Origin: Ruegeria sp. HKCCD8929
GTDB lineage: Bacteria; Pseudomonadota; Alphaproteobacteria; Rhodobacterales; Rhodobacteraceae
Reading direction: 5' to 3'
Assembly: GCF_013031405.1 (NCBI RefSeq)
Contig: NZ_WPZY01000033.1
Span: 1 to 33,925 of the forward strand
Length of the DNA stretch: 33,925 bases
Shown: piece after piece, positions 25,981 to 33,870 of the stretch
Layout: the number at the start of each line of letters is the position of its first letter
Numbering within the stretch: the first letter of the stretch is position 1
Translations under genes and position numbers: made by a program
The notes under the pieces: model-generated
What the model saw: only the letters and a program-made list of their open reading frames with translations
The model's database searches: none
Told to the model about the DNA's origin: nothing

Positions 25981-26741
25981 GAGGCTTTCCCCAGATAGGC
26001 CTCGATCACCGCAGGGTGGGCCTGCACCTCTGCCGGTGTGCCCAGCGCCAGTTTGGCACCGTCCGCCATGGCCAGCACCCGGTCCGAGACGCCCGAGACC
26101 AGCCCCATATCGTGTTCGACCATCAGCACGGTGATCCCCATCTGCCGCCGGATATCGTCGATCCACCAGCGCATGTCGGTGGTCTCTTCGACCGACAGGC
26201 CGGAGGCGGGTTCATCGAGCAGCAACAGCTTGGGATCGGTCGCCAGCGCACGCGCCACTTCGACCACCTTGCGGACGCCGTAGGGCAGCCCCGCGATCAT
26301 CTTGTCGCGATAGGCTTGCAGGTCGAGAAAATCGATCACCTCTTCGACCTTTTCGCGGTTTTCCACCTCCTGCCGTTTGGCCGAGGGGGTAAAGAACAAC
26401 TCGGAGATCACGTTGGTCTTGCGGTGGCGATGCCGTCCGACCAGCAGGTTCTGCAACACGGTGGCATGTTCGAACAGCTCGATATTCTGGAAGGTCCGCG
26501 CAACCCCATAGGCGGCCACGCCCGAGGGTTTGACCTGCAACAGATCATGACCATCGAAGCGGATCGTGCCCTCATAGGGATCGTAGAAGCGTGAAATCAG
26601 GTTGAAGACCGTGGATTTTCCGGCGCCATTGGGGCCGACGATGGCAAACACCTCGCCTTCCTCAACCGAGAAGGACAGCCGGTCCACCGCCGTCAGGCCG
26701 CCGAATTTCAGGGTCACGTTGTTCAGCTCAAGCAGGCTCAT
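25977..26741 (-). CDS. livG: LIV-type ABC transporter ATPase, LivG-like
   Basis: This 254-residue nucleotide-binding subunit has Walker A GPNGAGKST at 36-44, ARTFQNIELF as Q-loop, LPYGVRKVVEVARAL in the place of the signature (YG-x-RK, as usual in LivG) and LLLLDEPASGL as Walker B. The C-terminal HPAVIEAYLG motif is the LivG hallmark. It overlaps livM upstream and livF downstream by ATGA junctions. Confidence 0.94.
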   Translation of the reverse strand: MSLLELNNVTLKFGGLTAVDRLSFSVEEGEVFAIVGPNGAGKSTVFNLISRFYDPYEGTIRFDGHDLLQVKPSGVAAYGVARTFQNIELFEHATVLQNLLVGRHRHRKTNVISELFFTPSAKRQEVENREKVEEVIDFLDLQAYRDKMIAGLPYGVRKVVEVARALATDPKLLLLDEPASGLSVEETTDMRWWIDDIRRQMGITVLMVEHDMGLVSGVSDRVLAMADGAKLALGTPAEVQAHPAVIEAYLGKAS

Positions 26742-27835
26742 CTAAGACGCTCCGTCTTGAGGTAGGATTTCTGCCGTCTGAACATGTCCTTGCGGTAGAA
26801 AGGGAACAGTTCGAACCAGGTGCGGATCTTCAGCCAGCGGCCATAGATGCCCATCGGTTCGAACAGGATGAAGGCGATCAGGATCAGGCCGAACACGCCG
26901 AATTCCAGCCCCGGAATGGCGACCGTGTTGCCGCCGATAACGGCGCCCACATATTCCTTGGAGATCGACAGGAACTGCGGCAGGAACCCGATGACAATGG
27001 CGCCGAAGAATGCGCCGTGGATCGAACCCAGTCCGCCGATCACGATCATCATGAGGAGCTGGATCGAGATCACAACGCTGAAGGTTTCGTTGTTGAACGC
27101 CCCCGCATAAAGCCCCATCAGCGCGCCCGCCCAACCGGTGACAGCGCAGGAGAGGCCGAACGAGATGGTCTTGGTCCGCGCGATATCGACGCCCATGGCC
27201 TGCGCCGACACCTCGCTGTCGCGCACGGCGATGAAGCTGCGGCCCAGAGGCGCGCGCAGCAGGTTGATATAGCCCAGCGTCACCAGCACGGTGACGGCGA
27301 GTACCAGCCAGTAGAAGGCGCGAGGTGTGCCCCAGCGGTCGACGAGAAAGCCGAAGATCTCGACCCCGCCGATGTATTTTCCGGCAACGCCCCCGGTGAT
27401 GGGTTCGGTCAGCACGATGATGTCGTCCATCAGGATCGACAGGGCCAGCGTGAAGATCGCCAGATAGATGCCGTGCAGGCGCAGGGCAGGGATGGCGATG
27501 AGGGCGCCGATTATGCCGGTCAGGATGCCCGCGAGCGGGAAGACGATCAGGAAGGGGACGCCGGCCTCGATCAGGATCACGTTGGCATAGCAGCCAAAGG
27601 CCAGAAACGCGGCGTGGCCGAGGCTGGCCTGCCCGGTATGGCCGGTCAGGATCATCAGGCCTAGCCCGGCGATGGCCCAGATCAGTACGTTGGTCAGCTC
27701 GCCCAGATAGAAGTCGTCGAGCCACCAGGGCGCGAGCGCAACAACGGCCAGCAGGATCAGGTAGAGGCTCAGTTGATAGCCATCCTTCCAGGGGCGGATG
27801 TCCTGCATGTAGTCGGTTTTGAACACGATCCGCAT
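26738..27835 (-). CDS. livM: LIV-type ABC transporter permease, LivM-like
   Basis: This 365-residue inner-membrane permease of the BPD_transp_2 type has about ten hydrophobic segments. It contains LTGHTGQASLGHAAFLAFG near 63 and the ATPase-contacting motif RDSEVSAQAMGVDIARTK near 205-225, both typical of LivM, and GGLGSIHGAFFGA near 268. The tail after about residue 330 is cytoplasmic and basic. It follows livH by 4 bp, with AGAAGG inside the livH end as ribosome-binding site, and overlaps livG by 4 bp. Confidence 0.94.
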   Translation of the reverse strand: MRIVFKTDYMQDIRPWKDGYQLSLYLILLAVVALAPWWLDDFYLGELTNVLIWAIAGLGLMILTGHTGQASLGHAAFLAFGCYANVILIEAGVPFLIVFPLAGILTGIIGALIAIPALRLHGIYLAIFTLALSILMDDIIVLTEPITGGVAGKYIGGVEIFGFLVDRWGTPRAFYWLVLAVTVLVTLGYINLLRAPLGRSFIAVRDSEVSAQAMGVDIARTKTISFGLSCAVTGWAGALMGLYAGAFNNETFSVVISIQLLMMIVIGGLGSIHGAFFGAIVIGFLPQFLSISKEYVGAVIGGNTVAIPGLEFGVFGLILIAFILFEPMGIYGRWLKIRTWFELFPFYRKDMFRRQKSYLKTERLR

Positions 27836-27839
27836 AGGC

Positions 27840-28715
27840 CTAGACCTTCTTGACGCGCACTTGGGAGAACAGGCCGTGCGGGCGGAAGATCAGCACCGCC
27901 AACAGCAGCGCGTAAGGCGCGATCTGGCTGTATCCGGCAGCGATGTAGCGGCTGGCGAAGGGTTCGATCACACCCACGATCAATCCGCCCGCCAAAGCGC
28001 CGGGCAGGCTGCCGAAGCCGCCGATGACCGCCGCCGCAAAGGCCTTGATGCCCAGCAGACCGGTGTTGGGATCGACCGAACCCTTGGCGGCGAAGAGGAT
28101 GCCCGCGACACCAGCGACCACACCCGCCAGCGCCCAGATCAGGCCCTGCACCCGCTTGACCGGTACGCCCATGTAATAGGCTGCCAACTGGTTCTGTGAG
28201 GCGCCCTGCATCGCCAGACCGAGTTTGGTCCTGCTGAAGAACACGTAGAGCGCCCAGGTGAGCAGGATGGTGACGATGATCACCGCGACATCCTCCATCC
28301 CCAACACTAGGCCGCCGAACCGCACCTCCTTGCCCGCCAGCGGGTTCTGCAGGGTCTGAGGTTCATGCCCCCAGATCAACCCGGCCACGAAGCGGATCAC
28401 GAAACCCAGCGCGATGGTCAGGATTACCACCGCGGTCTGGCTTTCGCCGAACATGCGCCGGATCACCAGCCGGTCGAGCGCATAACCCAGCGCGCCCATG
28501 ATCCCCAGCGAGACCGGCAGGGCCATCCAGAACGGCAGGCCCATATATTCGGTATTGGTCAGCCCGATGGTGACAAAGGCGCCCAGCATCATGAAATCGC
28601 CTTGCGCGAAATTCACCGCCTCGGTCGCCTTGTAGATCAGCACGAAGCCGAGCGCGATCAGGCCGTAGACACAGCCATTGGCCAGCCCGCTGATCAGCAG
28701 CTGCACGTTGTCCAA
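27840..28715 (-). CDS. livH: LIV-type ABC transporter permease, LivH-like
   Basis: This 291-residue inner-membrane permease has LLISGLANGCVYGLIALGFVLIYKATEAVNFAQGDFMMLGAF-type features at its N terminus (positions 6-47), the LivH signature, and the GASQNQLAAYYMGVPVKRVQ contact loop near 180. The start codon is TTG at 28713-28715, supported by GGGGAGG 5 nt upstream; no better ATG exists. It is the first transporter gene, 75 bp after the MDR gene on the same strand, with a 7-bp stem-loop (28757-28763 with 28774-28780) in that gap. Confidence 0.93.
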   Translation of the reverse strand: MDNVQLLISGLANGCVYGLIALGFVLIYKATEAVNFAQGDFMMLGAFVTIGLTNTEYMGLPFWMALPVSLGIMGALGYALDRLVIRRMFGESQTAVVILTIALGFVIRFVAGLIWGHEPQTLQNPLAGKEVRFGGLVLGMEDVAVIIVTILLTWALYVFFSRTKLGLAMQGASQNQLAAYYMGVPVKRVQGLIWALAGVVAGVAGILFAAKGSVDPNTGLLGIKAFAAAVIGGFGSLPGALAGGLIVGVIEPFASRYIAAGYSQIAPYALLLAVLIFRPHGLFSQVRVKKV

Positions 28716-28756
28716 ACTGTCCTCCCCGCGCCGGTTGTCCCGCGCCTCGTTGCGTT

Positions 28757-28780
28757 CCCGGTGCTCCTCACTTCACCGGG
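28757..28780 (-). promoter_or_regulatory. Stem-loop in the MDR-livH gap
   Basis: CCCGGTG (28757-28763) pairs with CACCGGG (28774-28780) around a 10-nt loop, 11 bp after the MDR stop codon. There is no T-tract on the minus strand. It could limit read-through from the MDR gene into livH or process the transcript. Confidence 0.35.
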
Positions 28781-28790
28781 CATGATACCA

Positions 28791-29819
28791 CTATGGCGTG
28801 ATCATTATCTTTCCGTCAGTCTTTTTCGTTGCATCGGCCAATCCGGACACAACTTCGCGCAGCGGTAGATGCGTCGAGACGTCGGTTTTCCAGCGCCCGT
28901 CGGCAAAGCGGGCCTGCACCTCGGCCACCACGCGCATCTGATCGGCGGGCGGCGTGGACATCATCCATTGGGTCAACCAGAACCCCTCGATCCGCTTGCC
29001 CATGAAGATGAACTGACCCATCTGTGTCAGTCTTGGCGGTTCGGCGCTGAGCTTGCCGTAACTCACCCAGCGCGCCTTGTTGGGCATTGCGGCAAAGATC
29101 TGTTCCGAGAGCTGGTCCGACACCGCGTCGAGGAACACGCGCGGTTTCAGGTTCTTGCTGATCGCAGCGAACTGGTCGATCACATCCGCGTCCGTGGTGA
29201 CCAGCACCGCCTCTGCGCCCAGCTCTTTCAAGGGTTCGACCGCCTCGGCGCGGCGGACCAGCGCGATGGGTTTCAGACCCAGATCGCGGCCCAGGCTGCA
29301 CATAAGCTTGCCAAGCTGGCTCGTGGCCGCCGAAAGCACAAAGGCGTCACCGTCCGAGCGGGCGATGTCCACCATCGCCATGGCGGTCAGCGGGTTGACG
29401 ATCTGCGCCGCACCGTCCTCGTCCGAAATGTCGGGGCGCAGGGGAATACACATTTGCGCCTGCGTCACCACGTATTCCGCCCAGGCGCCCGAGCCTGCTG
29501 CGACGAATGCCACGCGCTGGCCCATCAACCCCTCGGCGCCCTGACCCGCAGCCACCACTTCGCCACAGCCCTCAAAACCGGCGGGCGCGCCCTTGACCCG
29601 GGGCTGACCGTATTCGCCCTTGATGAAATGCAGATCAGACGGGTTGACCGAGGCCATGCGCATACGGATCAGAACCTGACCGGGTCCGGCCTGCGGCAGC
29701 GGCAGTTCTGCCTCGGCCAGCCAGTCCGAGGCGTCCTCGATAACCGGGCCGGTGGCTTCTCCGGAATACCCGTCGTGGGTCTGGGTCACCGCGAACATGG
29801 TTTCGGGCAGATCTGTCAT
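28791..29819 (-). CDS. Zinc-free MDR-family oxidoreductase (enoyl reductase/quinone reductase-like)
   Basis: This 342-residue NAD(P)H-dependent medium-chain reductase has a GroES-like N-terminal domain (ASVNPSDLHFIKGEYG, then GFEGCGEVVAAG near 80) and a Rossmann domain (SAATSQLGKLMCSLGRDLGLKPIALVRR near 165). The zinc-ligand cysteines of alcohol dehydrogenases are absent. The ASVNPSDL and NPLTAMAM motifs recall trans-2-enoyl-CoA reductases of the MECR/ETR type and quinone reductases. ATG at 29819 has AAGGA upstream; the longer frame would need a TTG. Just upstream of the livHMGF-ligase cluster, it could reduce an enoyl-CoA from the imported acid; this is a guess from position. Confidence 0.85.
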   Translation of the reverse strand: MTDLPETMFAVTQTHDGYSGEATGPVIEDASDWLAEAELPLPQAGPGQVLIRMRMASVNPSDLHFIKGEYGQPRVKGAPAGFEGCGEVVAAGQGAEGLMGQRVAFVAAGSGAWAEYVVTQAQMCIPLRPDISDEDGAAQIVNPLTAMAMVDIARSDGDAFVLSAATSQLGKLMCSLGRDLGLKPIALVRRAEAVEPLKELGAEAVLVTTDADVIDQFAAISKNLKPRVFLDAVSDQLSEQIFAAMPNKARWVSYGKLSAEPPRLTQMGQFIFMGKRIEGFWLTQWMMSTPPADQMRVVAEVQARFADGRWKTDVSTHLPLREVVSGLADATKKTDGKIMITP

Positions 29820-30197
29820 CCTGAGGTCCTTTCGGCTGGACAAACGGGTAGGGGGCCTGTTGCACCAAATTCAACCGGGCTGCGGGCCTGGCCGATGTCA
29901 ACGAGATTGATTGATCGAATCGGATCAACCCGGGTCGGCGCCAAACTCTGGCACATGCATATCAGGTCCGGGGAGGCGGCTGTAACGGGGTCTTGTCGGA
30001 ATGTACTGGCGCCCGGTCGGGCATCGGTCTGGATCAAGGGACAAGTCCGTTCGGTTCAACGTGATCCAAGGCAAACATGGCAGCCAGCCCGCCGTCAATT
30101 CGCGTCTCCCATGACGTCACGGAAAACGTCTGTGCGGCGGGGCGGAAAAAACGCTCCGCCGCAGGTTTTTGAATGGCCGGCGAGCCGGTCCTTGCGC
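29820..30197. other. Non-coding gap with GC-rich stem-loop
   Basis: I see no gene in these 378 bp. A perfect TTGACA reads leftwards at 29896-29901, about 77 bp before the MDR start, but no matching -10 stands at the right distance. TGCGGCGG (30133-30140) pairs with CCGCCGCA (30156-30163) and is followed on the plus strand by GGTTTTT. It lies 35 bp beyond the stop of the hendecad-repeat gene and may end that transcript, though the T-run is on the opposite side. Confidence 0.45.
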
Positions 30198-30884
30198 TTA
30201 TTGCGTCAGGAGTTTGCTCAGTTCCTGCACCTTGTCGGCAAAGCTGTCAGGCGAATCCCGGATATCGGTCAAAAGCTTGACCGCCTGTGTCTTGATGTCT
30301 TCGGCCAGCGGGCTGGACTGCACGGCCGTGACCATTGTCTGGTAGTCGAAACCGTCGGCAGTCAGGATACCGCTGTCTTCCCAGGCCTTCATCAGCGCGG
30401 CCCCCGGATTTCCAAGCGCGGCAATCTGCTCGCCTGCCTGTTCGGTCAGGGAACTGGCCGCGTCCGAGGCCTGCTCGGTTGCGGATTCCACTGCCTCGGT
30501 GGCGCCTTCCGTCGCAGCCTCGGCGGTTTCGGTCACCTGCTGGGTCGCGGATTCTGCCGCTTCGGTTGCCTGTTCGGTCAGCGCTTCGGCGGCTTCGGTC
30601 GCCTCGTCCGTGGCGCCTTCAACCGCCTCGGTCACAGCCTGAGTCGCGGTTTCCGCAGCTTCCGTGGCCTGTTCGGTCACGGCCTCGACGGCGTCTTCGG
30701 CCTGTTCAGCCACCGAGCTTGCGGCTTCGGTTGCTTCCTCAGTCGCGGTTTCCACGGCTTCCCCTGCCTGCTCGGCAGCGCTTTCCAGCTGCTCGCCGGT
30801 GGTGGCTGGGGGTTGCTTCAGAACGTAATAGGCACCAGCGCCGATCGCGGCGATGATGACGGCAATAACAATCACTCGGGACAT
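30198..30884 (-). CDS. Membrane-anchored hendecad-repeat (LEA-like) protein of unknown function
   Basis: This 228-residue protein has three parts. Residues 4-22 form one hydrophobic segment (VIVIAVIIAAIGAGAYYVL), an uncleaved anchor. Residues 38-157 are an uninterrupted 11-residue repeat with consensus EQATEAAESAT: ten complete units plus one partial, with no insertion or deletion. Residues 158-228 form a non-repetitive, probably helical C-terminal region. Hendecads of this kind make amphipathic helices or right-handed coiled coils, as in group 3 LEA proteins and apolipoprotein-like proteins. Apart from the tails it contains almost only Ala, Glu, Thr, Ser, Gln and Val, so it is strongly acidic. 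ATG at 30884 has AAGGAGA 7 nt upstream. Monocistronic. No function is assignable. Confidence 0.85.
   Translation of the reverse strand: MSRVIVIAVIIAAIGAGAYYVLKQPPATTGEQLESAAEQAGEAVETATEEATEAASSVAEQAEDAVEAVTEQATEAAETATQAVTEAVEGATDEATEAAEALTEQATEAAESATQQVTETAEAATEGATEAVESATEQASDAASSLTEQAGEQIAALGNPGAALMKAWEDSGILTADGFDYQTMVTAVQSSPLAEDIKTQAVKLLTDIRDSPDSFADKVQELSKLLTQ
30414..30773 (-). repeat. 33-bp coding repeat (hendecad array)
   Basis: This is the DNA that encodes residues 38-157 of the membrane-anchored protein. It is a degenerate tandem repeat with a 33-bp period, ten full units and one partial. Unit boundaries stay in phase, while third-codon positions vary, so the repeat is old or under protein-level selection rather than freshly expanded. 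Confidence 0.8.
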
Positions 30885-31047
30885 GTCTGGTCTCCTTTTG
30901 AATGGATGCGTCCCACATGGCAAAAATTCTGACAGCCGAAAGGGGGAATGTCCGAAAAACCTTTGCATTATCCGGGTTTGGGCCAGCTTTCGCTGAGGCG
31001 TAGGGCGGCGCAGGCAGGAACACGCCGCTGTGTGAACGGGCAAAGCA

Positions 31048-31080
31048 AAAGGGGTCCGACCGGTCTGGTCGAACCCCTTT
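31048..31080 (-). terminator. Terminator of the tRNA-Asn unit
   Basis: On the minus strand AAAGGGGT-x-CGACC pairs with GGTCG-x-ACCCCTTT (31048-31061 with 31067-31080, one internal mismatch) around a 5-nt loop and runs on into TTTTGCTTT. It begins 10 bp after the tRNA CCA end, between the leftward tRNA-Asn and the hendecad-repeat gene. Confidence 0.85.
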
Positions 31081-31089
31081 CGTATCTTA

Positions 31090-31164
31090 TGGCTCCGGCG
31101 GTAGGGATCGAACCTACGACCAATTGATTAACAGTCAACTGCTCTACCGCTGAGCTACGCCGGA
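31090..31164 (-). tRNA. tRNA-Asn (anticodon GTT), copy 1
   Basis: The reverse strand starts TCCGGCGTAGCTCAGCGGTAGAGC and has the anticodon loop CTGTTAA with GTT. The T arm reads GTAGGTTCGATCCCTAC and the 3' end is CGCCGGA-G-CCA. The acceptor stem is perfect. It is 75 nt including encoded CCA and decodes AAC and AAU. It is identical in sequence to copy 2 at 31305-31379. Confidence 0.97.
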
Positions 31165-31175
31165 ACGGTTCGCGC

Positions 31176-31204
31176 CGTATAGCAACCCGGTTTTTCGGCG
31201 TCCA
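31176..31204 (-). promoter_or_regulatory. Promoter of tRNA-Asn copy 1
   Basis: On the minus strand TGGACG (31199-31204) and TATACG (31176-31181) are separated by exactly 17 bp, and the tRNA starts 11 bp later. Both hexamers and their spacing recur in front of copy 2 although the spacer differs, which supports function. Confidence 0.75.
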
Positions 31205-31304
31205 GAGGGTAGGGCGGTTTTTTTGAGTTGTGGATCGAGAATTCTGGACGCAACCATGCAACGCAGGCGGGCGTGCGCGGCGTAATTCTGTGGATTTAGA
31301 GGAT

Positions 31305-31379
31305 TGGCTCCGGCGGTAGGGATCGAACCTACGACCAATTGATTAACAGTCAACTGCTCTACCGCTGAGCTACGCCGGA
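31305..31379 (-). tRNA. tRNA-Asn (anticodon GTT), copy 2
   Basis: This is the same 75-nt sequence as copy 1, with anticodon GTT, a perfect acceptor stem and encoded CCA (31305-31307 on the plus strand reads TGG). The two genes are separated by 140 bp and are both leftward. The upstream promoter block is duplicated with the gene, and the spacing sequence is diverged. Confidence 0.97.
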
Positions 31380-31390
31380 ACGGTGCGCGC

Positions 31391-31419
31391 CGTATAGCAA
31401 TCCGGATTCGGCTCGTCCA
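31391..31419 (-). promoter_or_regulatory. Promoter of tRNA-Asn copy 2
   Basis: TGGACG (31414-31419) and TATACG (31391-31396) on the minus strand lie 17 bp apart, 11 bp before the tRNA start. The arrangement is the same as before copy 1. It lies just beyond the stop codon of the MBL-fold gene (31445). Confidence 0.75.
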
Positions 31420-31444
31420 GAGGGGAAATCGGATTTTCTGCGCC

Positions 31445-32362
31445 TCAGGCGAGCCTGCGGAATTCGGCCGTGTAGGAGAGTTCTCCGACGGGGGCCACGC
31501 GGGATTTTCCTGCCAGATCAACCAGATGAGCAAAGACGTTGCGCTCGGCGGCGGGCAGCAAGGCGGCGGGCGTGTCGATGTAGACGCGCTCGGCCAGGTG
31601 CCGCGCTGTGGCGGGGGTGTCGGTCAGCGCCTCCAGGATGGCGGCCTCGCGGCCTTGCCGGTGCGCGATAAGCCAATCGAGGCGCCCGGCGGGGTTATTC
31701 ACCGGTGCGCCATGGCCGGGGTGAAATACCCGCCAGTCGCGGGCGCGCAACCGGTGGCAGGCAGCCATGAAGTCGGTCAGGTCGCCATCGGGGGGCGAGA
31801 CGAGAGAGCTGGCCCAGCCCATGACGTGATCGGCGGTGAAACAGGCTCCCTCCCACCCTAGCGCGATGTGATTGCCCAGATGCCCGGGCGTGTGAATCAC
31901 TTCCAGCGTCCAGCCGTCGCCTTCGATCAGATCTCCGTCACCCACTTCGATATCTGGGCGGAACGCCGAGTCGATGCCTTCGCCGCCGCCAGCCAGTCCG
32001 CCGGCGGCCAGTTGCTGCATCACCGCGCTGCGCCCGGCCTCTGGCCCGCCAAAGGCCAGGACCGGAGCGCCGGTGCGGGCGGCCAGCGGGGCGGCGAGGG
32101 GCGAATGATCCAGATGCGTGTGGGTCACGACGATATGGCTGATGCGCTGACCGGGGGAAAGCGCGGCCAGAATTGCCTCCAAATGCGGCTGGCTCAGCGG
32201 GCCGGGGTCGATCACCGCCAGATCGCGGGTGCCCAGCAGGTAGGTGTTGGTGCCGCGATAGGTCATCGGCGAGGGATTTGGTGCGAGCACCCGCCGCAGT
32301 CCCGGAGCCAGTTCGACCGGCACACCCACAGCCGGGTTGAAATCGTCTGGCGGCTGCATCAT
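31445..32362 (-). CDS. MBL-fold metallo-hydrolase (LACTB2/glyoxalase II-like)
   Basis: This 305-residue metallo-beta-lactamase-fold hydrolase has the metal motif HTHLDH (H81, H83, D85, H86), further ligands in the HTPGHLGNH and FTADHVMGW segments near 165-190 and FHPGHGAPV near 225, so both metal sites look complete. The C-terminal 60 residues form a winged-helix-like segment (RHLAERVYIDTP, ERNVFAHLVDLAGK) typical of the LACTB2/RNase-like subgroup. The substrate is unknown. GAGGAAGAG precedes the start. It diverges from the histidine kinase gene across 41 bp, so the two promoters must overlap. Confidence 0.92.
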   Translation of the reverse strand: MMQPPDDFNPAVGVPVELAPGLRRVLAPNPSPMTYRGTNTYLLGTRDLAVIDPGPLSQPHLEAILAALSPGQRISHIVVTHTHLDHSPLAAPLAARTGAPVLAFGGPEAGRSAVMQQLAAGGLAGGGEGIDSAFRPDIEVGDGDLIEGDGWTLEVIHTPGHLGNHIALGWEGACFTADHVMGWASSLVSPPDGDLTDFMAACHRLRARDWRVFHPGHGAPVNNPAGRLDWLIAHRQGREAAILEALTDTPATARHLAERVYIDTPAALLPAAERNVFAHLVDLAGKSRVAPVGELSYTAEFRRLA

Positions 32363-32403
32363 CGGCTCTTCCTCTCGTTCTGGCGGCCCGCTAGGCTTAG
32401 CGC

Positions 32404-33723
32404 ATGTCCTTCCGGTGGCTCAAACCCTATATGCCGCGCAGCCTCTATGCCCGTGCGGCGCTGATACTGGCGCTGCCCATGGTGGTGGTGCTGCTGGTGG
32501 TGGCAATCGCCTTCCTTCAGCGCCATCTCGAAGACGTCACGGCACAGATGACCCTGACCGTGTCGCGTGAGATCGACATGATCGTGGATCAGGCGGACAT
32601 GGCCGACAATCAGCAAGAGGCGTTGAACAAGGCAGGCCCGACTTTGGAGGCCCTGCAGATGCAGGCCCGCTTTGTGACCCCTGATCCCGAATACAGCGCC
32701 GACTGGCGCCGGTGGTACGATTTCACGGGCGCGGTCGTGCAGCGCAACATACACTTTCTGCTGCCGGATGCGCAGGCTGTCCTCCTGCCCAGTAGCCGCC
32801 AGACGCTGGTTTATCTGGAGACCCGTTTGGGCCTGCTGGAGCTGTCCTTTGACCGCCGCCGCCTGTCCCCCGCGGCGCCGCATCAGCTGATCGTGACCAT
32901 GGTGTTCTTTGCGGTACTGATGACGACCATCTCGTTCCTGTACATGCGCAATCAATTGCGGCCGATCACCAAGATGGCCGAGGCGGCGCAGGCCTTTGGC
33001 CGGGGCAGGGTGGTGCCCTATGCGCCCCGGGGCGCGGTTGAGGTGCGCACGGCAGGGCACGCCTTTCTGGACATGCGCGCCCGAATCGAACGGCAGATCG
33101 AGCAGCGCACCCTGATGCTCTCAGGCGTCAGTCACGATCTGCGCACGCCGCTCACCCGGCTGAAGCTGGGGCTGGCGATGATGCCCGAGGAGGAGGCAGC
33201 ACCGCTGCTCAAGGACGTGGACGAGATGCAAAGCCTGCTCGACGCCTTTCTCGATTTCTCGCGCGGCGCTTCGGAAGGGACACCCGAGGCAGTCGATCCT
33301 GCGGCGCTGCTGAGCCAGATCGTCGAGGATGCCCAGCGCGCCGGGCGTGCCGTCGAACTGACCGAATGCGAAGGCCAGGGCACCGCCATGCTGCGCCCCA
33401 CCGCCATCCGCCGCGCCGTCGGCAACCTGATCGGCAACGCGGTGCGCTATGGCAACCGCGCCGAGGTCAGCCTGATGATGACCCCCAAATCGCTGCGCAT
33501 CCGGGTCGAGGACGATGGCCCCGGCATCCCGCCCGAACAGCGCACCGAGGCGGCGAAACCCTTCTCTCGCCTCGACCCGGCGCGCAACCAGAACCAGGGC
33601 ACCGGGGTGGGGTTGGGTCTGGCCATCGTCGCCGACATCGCCCGCGCCCATGGTGGCGCGTTGCGGCTGGGTGAAAGCGAAAAGCTGGGCGGCTTGTGCG
33701 CGGATATCGTGATCGGGCGGTGA
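32404..33723 (+). CDS. EnvZ-like sensor histidine kinase
   Basis: This 439-residue inner-membrane kinase has transmembrane helices at about 18-38 and 163-180 around a periplasmic sensor of some 125 residues. A HAMP domain follows to about 235, then the dimerisation box GVSHDLRTPLTRLKL with phospho-acceptor H244, and the ATPase domain with N box NLIGNAVRYG, G1 VEDDGPGIP and G2 GTGVGLGLAIV. All catalytic motifs are intact. The layout matches EnvZ-type kinases that pair with OmpR-type regulators. No response regulator is encoded in the window; the gene is flanked by the divergent MBL gene and, downstream, by the insertion sequence. Its signal is unknown. Confidence 0.93.
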   Translation: MSFRWLKPYMPRSLYARAALILALPMVVVLLVVAIAFLQRHLEDVTAQMTLTVSREIDMIVDQADMADNQQEALNKAGPTLEALQMQARFVTPDPEYSADWRRWYDFTGAVVQRNIHFLLPDAQAVLLPSSRQTLVYLETRLGLLELSFDRRRLSPAAPHQLIVTMVFFAVLMTTISFLYMRNQLRPITKMAEAAQAFGRGRVVPYAPRGAVEVRTAGHAFLDMRARIERQIEQRTLMLSGVSHDLRTPLTRLKLGLAMMPEEEAAPLLKDVDEMQSLLDAFLDFSRGASEGTPEAVDPAALLSQIVEDAQRAGRAVELTECEGQGTAMLRPTAIRRAVGNLIGNAVRYGNRAEVSLMMTPKSLRIRVEDDGPGIPPEQRTEAAKPFSRLDPARNQNQGTGVGLGLAIVADIARAHGGALRLGESEKLGGLCADIVIGR

Positions 33724-33870
33724 TGCTGGTAGGCCCGGAGGGGCACATGAGTTGTATAAAATAATATACTTAGGATGGTTGGCTTTTGAATGAATGTAGC
33801 CCCAGTTTGCTAACTTCAAGCTAAGGTTACGTCAGGAAATTGCGGGAAAAATCCTCAATCCACCAAGTAC
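33724..33870. other. AT-rich gap between the kinase gene and the insertion sequence
   Basis: These 147 bp are clearly richer in A and T than the rest of the window, notably around 33754-33800 (GTATAAAATAATATAC). No gene or clear terminator is visible. The short palindrome GTATA/TATAC with a 6-nt loop is weak. Confidence 0.45.

Noticed and set aside
29896..29901. Promoter based on a perfect TTGACA upstream of the MDR gene
   Set aside because: No acceptable -10 hexamer is found 16-18 bp downstream on the same strand.
30414..30773. CRISPR-like array suggested by a regular 33-bp period
   Set aside because: The repeat is continuous, with no spacers, and encodes an in-frame 11-residue protein repeat; no cas genes are in the window.
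28869..30932. 687-codon plus-strand frame covering the MDR gene, the gap and the hendecad gene
   Set aside because: It runs opposite two well-supported genes. Its low-complexity end is only the reverse reading of the 33-bp repeat, and no ribosome-binding site or domain is present.
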